From positions 1 to 38,130 of IMG/VR virus record IMGVR_UViG_3300007344_000074: a stretch of DNA of 38,130 nucleotides; one strand, 5' to 3'. Shown here in pieces: positions 23,396 to 33,800 of this stretch. The translations under genes and the position numbers were made by a program. The notes under the pieces are model-generated. The model had not been told where the DNA came from and did no database searches. It saw nothing but the letters and a program-made list of their open reading frames with translations. This stretch comes from a virus. Position 1 is the stretch's first letter; each line of letters starts with the position of its first letter.

Positions 23396-26300
23396 TTAGC
23401 CTACATTTCTAGTTGTTGAAGAGAAATTTGGTGCTGAGAGGGTATCATTTTTATATTTTCCAGTAACCTGCACGTCAAAAGAGAACGGACTTTGGTTTCT
23501 AACCTGTATATCTATTCCTATCTTTTTACTATAGGTTATATTTGTTGGGTTTCCATCAGCTCTAAATCCTCCGATATAACCCAACTTATCATTTGCTCTA
23601 AACTGGAATATTAAAGGAACATTTATAGAATTGGAATCTCCATTCTTAACAAACTTAGAAGCCAATTGAGTTGATCCTTCAACTTGAATAGTTGAAGCTG
23701 TTGGTGGACCTAAGAATAGATAGGCTCCACAAGTATATCTTCCAACCAGATACTCATCATTAGCGGTGAATCCAAGTTTATTTGGATACATTTCATCTTC
23801 TCTAGAAGCAGTAGCTCCCTGTACAAAATCAGTAGACACCTGTTGATATCCCAACTGCTTATAATTGTCCAAAAGTGTAGTATCTGTGTAGAAATAATCT
23901 GAATGTCTGAAGTATGGGTAAACTACAAGACCACCGGAGAAATTAGGTTTCACCAAATTAGTGAACGAAAGACCTGTGGTAAGATCTGGGTGATCCTTGT
24001 GTATACAGAATTCGCTTAATGTACCATTTCCAATACCAGTATAACTACCAGTTGCCCCAGTAATCACACCACTCCAAATATTAGCATCAGTACCAGAGGC
24101 TGTAGGAACTGAATTATCAGTTGGATCAAAAGGAAGTAATTGACTACCATTTCTAGGTAAACCGCTCACATCGCCAGTATAGAGATAAGAGCCAGCAAAA
24201 GTAGAAGGTGCTATATAGAGTTCATTGTCAAACCCAACCGACTTCCACCTAGGATAAACAAATTGACTATTTGAGTTACCAGAAGCATACGGTGGCGCCT
24301 GTCTAAACTCTTTAAAAGAATCGTTATTTGCACCTCCAGTGGATCCTACAGGAACTATATCCGATGTGGTAAGGGACGTAATAGAAATTGGCACCGCGCC
24401 ATATCTTAAATTAGATGCATATCCTTCGGGTAATGCATAGGAGGAGCTTGTTCCGGCAAGTGTTGTTAAACCACCAGGTAATATAGAAGAAAGCTCCAAG
24501 AGACCAGCGGAAGTGTTGCTTATCTTAATCTCATAAACAGTAGAAGCTATTTTACCTGCATCGCTTGTAGATGCATTTTGGTATATCTGGTTAAAGTAAC
24601 CAGCATTTAGGTTTACAGTTGAACCATTAGTCACCAGTTGTGTGTTTGTATCATCAACAATATAAACTTCTAAAGTACCAGTAGCATTTTCTACAGTTGC
24701 TCTTAAAGAGTTCAATTGATCCTGAAGTTCACTTAGCTTTTGGAAAAGGTCCAAAGGATTACCAGCAGAATCATAGTAGCCACTAAGAATTGAATTTGTT
24801 CCCAAATAGTAAGTCTTATCACCAGTAACTACCTGTTGATTCAAGAGTCCGTCTATACCCTTAGCTGTTAAATCTTGTTGAATTGCAAGAACAGCCTCGT
24901 CTTTTAAGTTTGTGCTAACACTCTCAGCTGTACTTTGGGTTGAAAGATCGTCAGGGAAAGCTACAACAACAGGATCTGAAAAATCCGATGTTACCGGGTT
25001 ATCTGGCCACCCTGCTTCTGAAACCGCTTTAATGCGGATTTCAACTCTTTCTCCTTTTGTAATTGGTATATCAAGTTGATTGATATTAGTAGCATCTGCA
25101 TTCTCAGTATCTTCAGGGGCCCAAACATACGTCCCTGTATTAGCATCATATATCTTCTTTCTTACCTCTGATTTTATCTCAGTCCAGTTTGAAAAGGCCC
25201 CGGTTTTTTCTTGACCGTTATCATCAAGGTAACCTATCTGCTGTACCGCAGGAGAAGCTCCAGCCTCTGAAAGGTACCTATACTGTATAATGAACTGAAT
25301 GACACTCTGATCTCCAGTAACCGTGCTACTTTTTGGCAAAGGAATGGGCCAAAAACCCCTCACTCTATATTTAGGTTCTACTTTGAACTGGGTATTTGTT
25401 TCTGAAATAGTAGTGATATCACTTACGACGGAAGCAAGGAGTTGTTGTTTTTGTACTCTTTGCTGGGTCAAAGAATTAAGTGAAGCTATAATCGAACTTG
25501 ATGCCTGAGCATTTCCTGTATTAGAAGAAGAAACAGAAGCAATTGAAGAGTTGTTAGCTAAAACACTTGTGGAAGAAACCGAATTTAAATCGGTTCTAGC
25601 TTTTGATATAGATCCATCTAACTGTTGTATTTCTGATTGCAAAGTTGATTTTAAAGCTACCTTGTCATTCAGAGTTTGGACATCAGTTCCTTCGGTAAGC
25701 TGGGTATTAACCTGAACCACCCTAAAATTAGTAGCAGAAACTGAAGGAGCATCTGGAACCAACCCATTTATGGCATTTATCTTCTTCTCTTTAGCCATTC
25801 CAAGGAATATCTGACCAAGATCTGCTACTGAATTAAGATAGAACTGCTCCAGTGTTTGCACACCAGAGTCAGTGTTAATGGTTAATTCATTGCTGAAAAT
25901 AATAATTCCGTTTGACCAAGTGGATCCAATGATATTGAAGTTATCATCTATCTGCTTAAAAAATATTCCCTGCCTTTCGTCAAAACCAACATTAACCTCT
26001 ATAAGTCTTGCACTTAATTGGGTTGATTGTAAGGTTAATTGATTATCACCAATTTGTACCGGTTGATACCCAGAATCTCTTTTAAGCTGAACAGATGTCT
26101 CCTCTATATTAACCGCGGTAATAAGATATCTAGTTCCATCATTAGTTAATAGGGTATCACCAACGGATAATGTCCTCCCGTTGGTAACGTTAGAAGTCGT
26201 ATCAGTATAATTAACTGTATTTAATTTATAGTTCCTTCTAGTTTCCTGGACTTGATTTCCATTTGCATCGGTTATCGTTACTACGTCATCATAAAAGGAA

Positions 26301-26950
26301 AGAACACCGAAAGATCCTTTATTCCTAATTGACCTCAGTGGTAAGTCAATATTGTCTTCATCAACAAAATAGTCTATACCAGCATCATCCAGCTCATTAA
26401 TAAAATCTTGCTCAGATAGGTCATTCCTTCCATTTAGGTTATTATCAAAATAAGCCTTCTTTTCATCAGTATTAGTATTTGCTATAATTCTTTTAACCCT
26501 AACACGATCAGCATCATCAGCAACCTGACCGGTTACGTCAATAGAGATGTATAGAAGCGGGCTTAAAAAGCTTTCAAAGAACCAATTATCCCTTGCAGAA
26601 AATGTGCTTGGCACCTGAAGATTGGCAAGAGGTGCAGGATCCTTTATAGGTTGAGACTTATAAACTTGACTATACGTACCATCAGGATTTCTAACGGTAG
26701 CAAAGTTGTCCCCCAGTCCAGCAAGAGACTGGATGTTAGAATCGAGCCTTTCTATTTCACTTCTAAGATAACCATAGGCTGGAATACTAGCGACAGATGG
26801 CAAACCATTTTCATCTAGTAGCTCGATCTGTACATTATCGTTAGTAGAAGTTGCTACCTCATTGAGGCCGTTAATAATCTCCAATGAATTTTTTTGCAGT
26901 CTTAAAAACTGAGCTACTAGAGAACTTATTGAATTTTGTGTTGATGCCAT
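23396..26950 (-). CDS. Large virion (baseplate/tail) protein with a fibronectin III-like domain
   Basis: The 1184-residue protein begins with a helical oligomerisation segment (SLVAQFLRLQKNSLEIINGLNE). A coiled-coil, Ser-rich region lies around 430-510. Residues ~525-665 look like a fibronectin type III domain (YRVRGFWPIPLP, FIIQYRYLSEAG, GERVEIRIKAVSEAGW, DFSDPVVVAFP). A second helical segment (LFQKLSELQDQLNSLRATVEN) precedes the C-terminal third, which is beta-rich and Gly/Ser/Tyr-rich. The order of helical bundles and Ig-like domains fits an extended tail-tip or baseplate wedge protein. It lies 27 nt upstream of the giant 1842-residue gene and 16 nt after the next, with A-rich leaders, so the three are one late operon. 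Confidence 0.7.
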   Translation of the reverse strand: MASTQNSISSLVAQFLRLQKNSLEIINGLNEVATSTNDNVQIELLDENGLPSVASIPAYGYLRSEIERLDSNIQSLAGLGDNFATVRNPDGTYSQVYKSQPIKDPAPLANLQVPSTFSARDNWFFESFLSPLLYISIDVTGQVADDADRVRVKRIIANTNTDEKKAYFDNNLNGRNDLSEQDFINELDDAGIDYFVDEDNIDLPLRSIRNKGSFGVLSFYDDVVTITDANGNQVQETRRNYKLNTVNYTDTTSNVTNGRTLSVGDTLLTNDGTRYLITAVNIEETSVQLKRDSGYQPVQIGDNQLTLQSTQLSARLIEVNVGFDERQGIFFKQIDDNFNIIGSTWSNGIIIFSNELTINTDSGVQTLEQFYLNSVADLGQIFLGMAKEKKINAINGLVPDAPSVSATNFRVVQVNTQLTEGTDVQTLNDKVALKSTLQSEIQQLDGSISKARTDLNSVSSTSVLANNSSIASVSSSNTGNAQASSSIIASLNSLTQQRVQKQQLLASVVSDITTISETNTQFKVEPKYRVRGFWPIPLPKSSTVTGDQSVIQFIIQYRYLSEAGASPAVQQIGYLDDNGQEKTGAFSNWTEIKSEVRKKIYDANTGTYVWAPEDTENADATNINQLDIPITKGERVEIRIKAVSEAGWPDNPVTSDFSDPVVVAFPDDLSTQSTAESVSTNLKDEAVLAIQQDLTAKGIDGLLNQQVVTGDKTYYLGTNSILSGYYDSAGNPLDLFQKLSELQDQLNSLRATVENATGTLEVYIVDDTNTQLVTNGSTVNLNAGYFNQIYQNASTSDAGKIASTVYEIKISNTSAGLLELSSILPGGLTTLAGTSSSYALPEGYASNLRYGAVPISITSLTTSDIVPVGSTGGANNDSFKEFRQAPPYASGNSNSQFVYPRWKSVGFDNELYIAPSTFAGSYLYTGDVSGLPRNGSQLLPFDPTDNSVPTASGTDANIWSGVITGATGSYTGIGNGTLSEFCIHKDHPDLTTGLSFTNLVKPNFSGGLVVYPYFRHSDYFYTDTTLLDNYKQLGYQQVSTDFVQGATASREDEMYPNKLGFTANDEYLVGRYTCGAYLFLGPPTASTIQVEGSTQLASKFVKNGDSNSINVPLIFQFRANDKLGYIGGFRADGNPTNITYSKKIGIDIQVRNQSPFSFDVQVTGKYKNDTLSAPNFSSTTRNVG

Positions 26951-26966
26951 TTTACTTTATAAAATT

Positions 26967-29177
26967 TTACCCATTATTTGTTAAGCTTTTACCCACTATA
27001 TCTGCCTGGAATACTAAGTTTTCATCGTCAATACAAACGATCTCTATAACTGGCATATAATCATAAGAGGATATGTCAGAATCAACCAGGGAAATAATAA
27101 GATTTGAATATGCAACCCCTGAAGGATTGTTGATCGGATATCTACCAACTGCGTTAGTAAGGAAATTGATTGTGAAATCGTTTGGAATTATCTGATCACC
27201 GAAGCTAAATTTAAGAGCCTGTCCTTTCTTCCATGATGTAATAGAATCATCAACCCTAATAGACAAATCAGAAGTCAGAGTAATTGGGGTACCATTGTTA
27301 ATGTGTTTATAATAATTACCAAAACTTCTAAGATCAACCCTATTTAAGGCATTGTTCTGTAGAGTTATGGTTCCGTTACCCTGCCCAAGGTTAAATTCCT
27401 GATTATTATTTTCAATAGTAACCTGATTAGGTATGGACCTATTAACAAGGACACCAGATCCTTGCTTAATCGTATCAAGATTATATGAGATTTCCACAGA
27501 GGTCTCATTATTAATAATGGCCCTAATTAACTCATAATTCTGAGTGATTAGACCCATGACAGATTGAGTATTGTTAAACAATGCTTGGTTAGCAGCATAA
27601 GAACTTTCAAGGCTTGTTATTCTTCTATCAAGAGAAGTTGAAGTATCCTGTGTGAGTAACAAATTCTCCATAGCGGAAACCCTCTCTTCCAAATCTATAT
27701 AGCTTGCTGCGTTGTTGTTGAGTGTACTTGAAGCATCCTGTAAAACATTTACAGCATCCATAAACATAGTTAGCGAGAATGGGGAATAGTCATTTATCGC
27801 TTGCTCAACACCAGTTTGATCTATATCAACATCAAATTTGATGTTTAGTTTTAATCCATAAGAATTACCATTAAGCTTGGTAACTATATTTGGCTTATAC
27901 TTTTGGAATCTAGGAATGCTATAAATTCCAGACCCTGTAGTTTGCACGTCATCTAGAAATAATACCCCGTAGAGGTTTGTAGCAGAATTAGTTGGATTAG
28001 CCGGGTCATAAACATCATAGTAAATTAACACCGCATTAAACTCAAAATCCTCCGAAATGGAAGTAGAGTTAAATTCTTCTAGAGTTGAAATTGATGCATC
28101 ATCTATGATTTGTTTGTAGGAATCTGGGTCAAAATCAATACCAACTGAATCCAGCCTCGTTCTAACGTATTTCTGGAATCCAACACCTGCGGTTGCTCCA
28201 GATACGGATTTAGAAATAATCTGTGCGGTTGGATCTACAAACGAGGAATCTGTAAAATATGTATTTGCAGTATCCCTTGGAGTATACCAATTACCACTTC
28301 CTGTAGTTCCATTGGTGGTATCCTCAAATGTAGCGGAAGGAGATCCTAAAACATCATCATCAAAAATTGCTAAATTGGTTAGACCACTTGGATTCAACTC
28401 ATCATAAGATCTACCAGTCAAATATTCCTTGTCTAGTGGATCTGCAGGATTATTAGTCCATTGGTAATCTGGGTAGTAGTTTTCATCCACCACATTCTTA
28501 AAAAGAACGGTTGGTGTATTACCATCTTTAGTTGGAACATGGACATATACTTCAGAATAGGTATTATTGTTATTCTTAACCGAATTTACAATATCCAAGT
28601 TACCAATATATTGAACTACTCTATTGTATGTAGAACCTGCTAAGCCATAAGAACCTGTTCCACCCGAAGGATCACCCTCCACATATCTTTTCTGAGTAGA
28701 TGGCAATCCGTTGATAGTCATAACAGTATTTTGATCAAGAGTAGAAACTACCTGATCGGAAGATGCTGGTTGATATCTAATGGCTCCAACTTCCTTCAAC
28801 CACTTGAAGAAAACCCTCTCAGAAATGTTTTGCTTTAAATCTGGGTTGTAAACATCAGAGCTTAAAACCGTCGTTTCAAAGTTCAAACAATAGCTTTGGA
28901 AACTTTGTGAGAAATCAGTATTGGCATTACCAGTAATAATGTTTCCAGCGCTTGTGGCATAATCTAAAAACGCACTGTCAGGTGCGTTTAGTTTAATGCT
29001 GTTACCAAGGGGATCTCCAGAATTGATATCAGGAATATTCAGAAGTGCAAATTTGGAAAACTTGAACTTGTCTACTGAATTATTAAACGTAAAGGACAGA
29101 TCTTCAGCGGCAGAAGAGAATGCGTAAAAAGTTCCACCCTGTACTTGAAGAGGCCTTATAAATGGGGTTTTTGCCAT
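26967..29177 (-). CDS. Large virion structural protein with central coiled coil
   Basis: The 736-residue protein opens MAKTPFIRPLQVQGGTFYAF; its N-terminal 450 residues look globular and beta-rich. Residues ~494-556 form a coiled coil (DLEERVSAMENLLLTQD, DRRITSLESSYAAN). The C-terminal domain (from EISYNLDTIKQGSGVLVNR) is beta-rich with IEIVCIDDENLVFQADIVGKS near the end. No known family is recognised. It belongs to the run of three large genes and is probably a baseplate or tail component, with the coiled coil driving trimer assembly. Confidence 0.65.
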   Translation of the reverse strand: MAKTPFIRPLQVQGGTFYAFSSAAEDLSFTFNNSVDKFKFSKFALLNIPDINSGDPLGNSIKLNAPDSAFLDYATSAGNIITGNANTDFSQSFQSYCLNFETTVLSSDVYNPDLKQNISERVFFKWLKEVGAIRYQPASSDQVVSTLDQNTVMTINGLPSTQKRYVEGDPSGGTGSYGLAGSTYNRVVQYIGNLDIVNSVKNNNNTYSEVYVHVPTKDGNTPTVLFKNVVDENYYPDYQWTNNPADPLDKEYLTGRSYDELNPSGLTNLAIFDDDVLGSPSATFEDTTNGTTGSGNWYTPRDTANTYFTDSSFVDPTAQIISKSVSGATAGVGFQKYVRTRLDSVGIDFDPDSYKQIIDDASISTLEEFNSTSISEDFEFNAVLIYYDVYDPANPTNSATNLYGVLFLDDVQTTGSGIYSIPRFQKYKPNIVTKLNGNSYGLKLNIKFDVDIDQTGVEQAINDYSPFSLTMFMDAVNVLQDASSTLNNNAASYIDLEERVSAMENLLLTQDTSTSLDRRITSLESSYAANQALFNNTQSVMGLITQNYELIRAIINNETSVEISYNLDTIKQGSGVLVNRSIPNQVTIENNNQEFNLGQGNGTITLQNNALNRVDLRSFGNYYKHINNGTPITLTSDLSIRVDDSITSWKKGQALKFSFGDQIIPNDFTINFLTNAVGRYPINNPSGVAYSNLIISLVDSDISSYDYMPVIEIVCIDDENLVFQADIVGKSLTNNG

Positions 29178-29194
29178 TTATCTAATTTTTTTTG

Positions 29195-30085
29195 TTATGA
29201 CCAAGACATATTTGAAGATCCCAGTACTACCCAAGATCCTTCCTGACTACCGCTATCCTTTCCTATCCTCGGCTCCCATTGAAGCTGAATAGAAGATTGG
29301 TAAGGTCTGTTTGCGTCAACTGTAATCCCAGTTGATGGGAATTCTCCATATCCGCTTGCAGTATTAAATCCAGTGTAGTTTGATCCTTGAACTCCAGTTT
29401 TAATTGAACCAGCAGAGGTCTCAGTATTTATAATTGTAATTCTTAGACCAGCAGGAAGGTTAGCTGCTGTAGTTCCTGCAGTTCCAACGCTCATATAGAA
29501 GCCAGAAGAACACTGAGCATATATTACATCCTCTTGAGCAGTGATAACGTAAGGACTTGCAGATGAAGTTCCACGTCCACCACCACCTCCGGTTGCGGAT
29601 GAAGGGAAAACGGTTCCTGAAGTTGCACCACTAGCACCAATAGTATTTTGACAAGCAAAATTACCAACAGGACCAAGGGTCATTGTATTATTTAGGGTCG
29701 TAGCTCCGCTAAGTGTTGTCGAACCAGAGAATGTTGAAGTGCCGCTCTGTGTTAAAGTACTTCCAGATCCAAAGCTTATTGTCCCGCTACCAGTTAAATT
29801 TGTGGTTGAGACCGAAGAAAATGAACCAGCTCCAGAAGAATTAATCTGAGCTAGTGCAGTACCTCCGCTTGGAATAACAATAGAATCGAATTTTCCAGTT
29901 TTAGCAGAGATTCTTCCTGTCGATGCACCGGTTAAATTGATAATACCATTTACCGTATCTAGACCGAAAACCGTGTTGTAATTATTAACCCAATTTTCTA
30001 GTGTAAGAAAGTTTGAGTTTATAGTAGTTCTCGATGCAGAAATCGAATCAGAGCCAAGAATGGAAGTAGTGTTTACTGTAGCCAT
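29195..30085 (-). CDS. Fibre-like virion protein with INxNF attachment motif
   Basis: The 296-residue protein begins with GSDSISASRTTINSNFLTLE (11-30), a motif typical of phage head or tail fibres (S-x-x-x-I-N-x-N-F). It resembles the N-terminal motif of the two collagen-like fibres. A repetitive Gly/Ser/Thr region (about 80-135: TLTQSGTSTFSGSTTLSGAT and similar) gives a beta-helical stalk. The distal part has a Gly run (SATGGGGGRGT) and a globular tip ending WVVLGSSNMSWS. It is the first gene of the leftward late block and diverges from phoH. It probably forms a trimeric fibre. Confidence 0.7.
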   Translation of the reverse strand: MATVNTTSILGSDSISASRTTINSNFLTLENWVNNYNTVFGLDTVNGIINLTGASTGRISAKTGKFDSIVIPSGGTALAQINSSGAGSFSSVSTTNLTGSGTISFGSGSTLTQSGTSTFSGSTTLSGATTLNNTMTLGPVGNFACQNTIGASGATSGTVFPSSATGGGGGRGTSSASPYVITAQEDVIYAQCSSGFYMSVGTAGTTAANLPAGLRITIINTETSAGSIKTGVQGSNYTGFNTASGYGEFPSTGITVDANRPYQSSIQLQWEPRIGKDSGSQEGSWVVLGSSNMSWS

Positions 30086-30119
30086 TTGTTGTAATTATTT
30101 TGATTTCTTAAGTTTTGAA

Positions 30120-30127
30120 TATATATC
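30120..30127 (-). promoter_or_regulatory. Putative late promoter box GATATATA in the divergent phoH region
   Basis: The 65-nt gap between the fibre gene and phoH (30086-30150) must hold both divergent promoters. The minus strand reads GATATATA 34 nt before the fibre ATG. No clear box for phoH could be picked out on the plus strand. The whole gap is AT-rich. Confidence 0.45.
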
Positions 30128-30150
30128 ACATTAACTTTTAAATAGTAAAA

Positions 30151-30807
30151 ATGCCAGACTCATCGAAACGTAACCCCAAGGGAGATACGAAGTTTAACAT
30201 TACTCTTTCAGAAGAACAAAAATCGGCAAAATCTGAAATCAGGAAACACCCATTCAATTTTATTACTGGAAAAGCAGGAAGTGGTAAGACACTTTTAGCA
30301 GTCCAAATAGCACTAGATTGCTATTTCAAAAGAGAATGTGAAAAAATAGTAATCACTAGACCAACGGTTTCTAACGAGGATAACGGATTTTTACCAGGAT
30401 CTCTAGAGGAAAAAATGGAACCTTGGCTTGTTCCAATTAGATCGAACATGAGAAAGGTTTACAACAAAGCAGACCATTTGGAAAGAATGGAAAAAGATGA
30501 GATTATCGAATTGGTTTCTCTTAGTCATTTCAGAGGGAGAACGTTTGATAGATCTGTTGTTATTGTAGATGAATTTCAAAATTTAACCAAGCAACAACTA
30601 GGTATGGTACTAGGTAGACTTGGCAAGCATTCAAGAATGATTCTTTGTGGTGATGGACAGCAGATAGATTTGAAATTTGCTAATGATTCGGCTATCCATG
30701 AAGTACCAAAACTCAAGGATTCAAAATTTGTCTATTCAATAGCTTTGAAAGATAACCACAGACACGAGTCTATAGATGAAGTTCTAAGGCTACTTTATAC
30801 ATTCTAA
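30151..30807 (+). CDS. phoH: PhoH-like ATPase
   Basis: The 218-residue P-loop ATPase shows Walker A GKAGSGKT (40-47), ITRPTVSNEDNGFLPG (68-83, the family's R-P ... G-x-L-P-G signature), Walker B VVIVDEFQN (136-144), GDGQQID (167-173) and KDNHRHESI toward the C-terminus. It corresponds to the PhoH core without extra domains. PhoH-like proteins are common in phages and related to SF1 helicases; a role in RNA metabolism is suspected but not settled. It is the only plus-strand gene, divergent from the fibre gene and convergent with the propeller gene, whose stop codon directly abuts its own. No terminator was seen at that junction. Confidence 0.92.
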   Translation: MPDSSKRNPKGDTKFNITLSEEQKSAKSEIRKHPFNFITGKAGSGKTLLAVQIALDCYFKRECEKIVITRPTVSNEDNGFLPGSLEEKMEPWLVPIRSNMRKVYNKADHLERMEKDEIIELVSLSHFRGRTFDRSVVIVDEFQNLTKQQLGMVLGRLGKHSRMILCGDGQQIDLKFANDSAIHEVPKLKDSKFVYSIALKDNHRHESIDEVLRLLYTF

Positions 30808-33800
30808 TTAAAACTGATCGAACGTTGCATCTGGATTATCTTTAATGATTAATCCAGAACCAAAAGGGACAAGGTTTTGAAGCATTATTCTTTTTTGCTC
30901 CTCACTTAAATCTTTAGATAACTCCTTGTACTCAGCCCCACTTATATAAGATGGCTGTTTCCTATATCCATAGTCTGAAGAATTTACAAACTCTGGGTTA
31001 GGATCATCAGCTGCAGGTATAGTCTGATCTACAACCTTAACAAAAGCAGGTTTTGATATCTGATAAACATTACCGTTACAGTCTTCCACAATATTTTGAA
31101 TTGAGTAATATCCGGACACGGAGAATGTGTAAATAAAGAATGGAACATCCTTTACATCAAGCAAAGTTTCACCCGTAGTAGCGTTGGTTAATTTCCACCT
31201 ATTTGTGTTTTTACCAAAAATTTTGCTATCGTAATTACTTAGGAAAACTGTTGATAAAAGGGGAACGAAAAGATCCGAATCAGAGTTGTGAACATCTACC
31301 CAAGTCCAAGCTCCAGAACCAGCCCTTGAAATAATATTACCGACATCTTTACCGACACCAGGCTTATAGCTTTCTAACAAAGAGACAAATCCGCCAGTTG
31401 CTGAACTATAGGGTAGATTTGCTGGTCCAGTTACACCAGCACTAGAGCCAGCAAGGAACACATCTAAATTTGGATTTACATGTATTTTAAGCTGGGATTG
31501 GTCCCCAGTATTTCCCTGTCCAAAAGTAGAAGCAATATCTACATAGGTTCCCGTTACGTTTCTTTTTATAATGGTGTGGCCCCCACCGGTTAGACCAGAG
31601 GTTCTTTGATAATACAAAGCCATATATTGGTCTCCACCAGGCATAGAATCGCTTTGATCGCTAATGAATGATGAGTATGGAATTCCGTACGTTTCTGGTA
31701 GAACCTCATAGGAGGAAAGCTGCTTGTAATTGCCACCAGGTCTAACCGAAAGCGTAAGTACATTCACCCCACCAGAAGTGCCAGTAGCATCTAACTTAGT
31801 ACTTTTTGTTATTGGGTAAAGAGCGGGAGTATCTGTATAGAGAGAGTTTATATAGTAACTATCATCTGATCTATATCCAGAAATAGTTTTATACCAAGTT
31901 TCATATTGAGCTGCTGTCCCTCCAGAATTTTTTATGAAAGCACCAGTTAGTGAGGCGTGGTTAAAATCATTTAAAATGAAATATGGATACGAAAAACCTG
32001 GATTCGGATGTGATACAGTAAGATTACCGACTATGACATCTCTAGTTGAAGTTCCAGTAAGCAGATAGGTCAGAGAATTTTCTAGTGAAGTTATCCCATC
32101 AACACTAGAAGTACTAGAACCGGTAAGCCCAATTTTGAACCCATCTCGCATTGAAAGATTCGAGTTCATATCAATTAAGGAGCCACTTCTGTCATAAGTA
32201 CTAGAATTCTTAGAAGAAAAAATAAACTCAGGCGAACTTGGTAAATCACTAAGATCAAACCATCCATCCTTTAAAACAGATATTCCACCAGAATAATTAG
32301 AAATCACCCTAACAGAATTCTCAGTAACAGATAGATCCAGATTTTCAATAGATGTAGGCGGGGAGTATGCTGGATCAATTACACCCGTTGGATCGTAGCT
32401 GCCGCTAGCTCCTGGGAAATACCTAAAGTTCTTAAGAGAAAATTGATTTAATGCAGAATAATCAGTCGTGAAGTCCATATCACCATAGCTAACTTTGCTA
32501 CCAAGATCAATTTCAACTTCAGCCATAAAGATAGCCTCAGTATCGCCAAGAATAGAGGTCTCCGGTAAATAAATCCCGCTGGTTGCACCGGTTGCACCGT
32601 TAAGTATCCAAGGATAAGCATAAGATGCAGTTAAACCAGGAGAGGATATATTAGAGAATCCTACAGGACCTCCAGTAGGACCGGTTACACCTGTTACAGT
32701 CATATCAGATGCACCCGGATATTTACTAGAATAAATAAACTCGCCAGCTTCAAGGTATTTACGGAATGTACCTAAAACATAAATGGAGGAATTATCTGTA
32801 GATGGTAATGCCTTATAAACTCTTGTCGAGAACCCCCTGAAAGGAACTACTGTCTTAACTTGTCCGCCATCACTATAAAGTGCAACAAAACCAAGATCTC
32901 CAGTGCCACCAGCAGAATCTGTTGGGTTTGGATTAGATAAAGTGTAATTTGGAGTAAGGTTGTTCTTCTCACCAAAGTTTATAGACGATTCACTTGAATA
33001 TCCAGTCAATACATTATAATCACGGTACTTACTAGCAGAGGTTACTGTAAAAGTAGTTGTGTCTGTGAGCCAGTCAGAATCTGCTATAAGTTTAGAAAGC
33101 TCTTCATCACTGTAAGGGATTATTTCACCATTATTCCAATAGGGCTGTTCCCCTGCTTTACCGCTTGCAATGTCTTTGAAATTGGTTTCCAAAAACAAGT
33201 TTCTTGGATCTAAACCAGGATGGAGGTTTTTTAGGTATTCGTTATCGTATCCTCTCCAGGTAGGGTATTTCCAAGTGTACTTGTCAGCTTTCGGAAGTCT
33301 AGCAGTATCAGTAGTTCCGCCCTCTGTGGTGTGTGTATAATAAACAAAATTCCATCCTGTGGTTCCTGTATACTTAGATGTTCCATATACGTGAGGCAAA
33401 GTGTAATCAAAGAGGCAAATATTATTACCAGCAACAATCCAAAGATCCTCCTCGTAAACCTTCCTTGTTCCAGCTAGAGATTTTTCTTCGACCTTCATTA
33501 ATTCAATCACCCTATTATCGGGCAGATTTGTATTGGAAGAAGTTAAATGGGTGAAGGAATCCCCATTAAAATGATAGAATCCATTTGAAGTAGAAGGCTG
33601 ATCAAAAGGATTACCTATCCTAAAGAAGACGTGTCCATTCTTCCTTGCTACTACCTTAGTTACACCTACTCCGGATCCAACATTCCAGTTATAAAATTTC
33701 TTACCATCCCAATATGTTATACCATTCTCGGTACCAGCCCAATAGTTGCCATCCTCATCAAATGAAACATCATATACAATATCACCACCAATGCCAGAGG

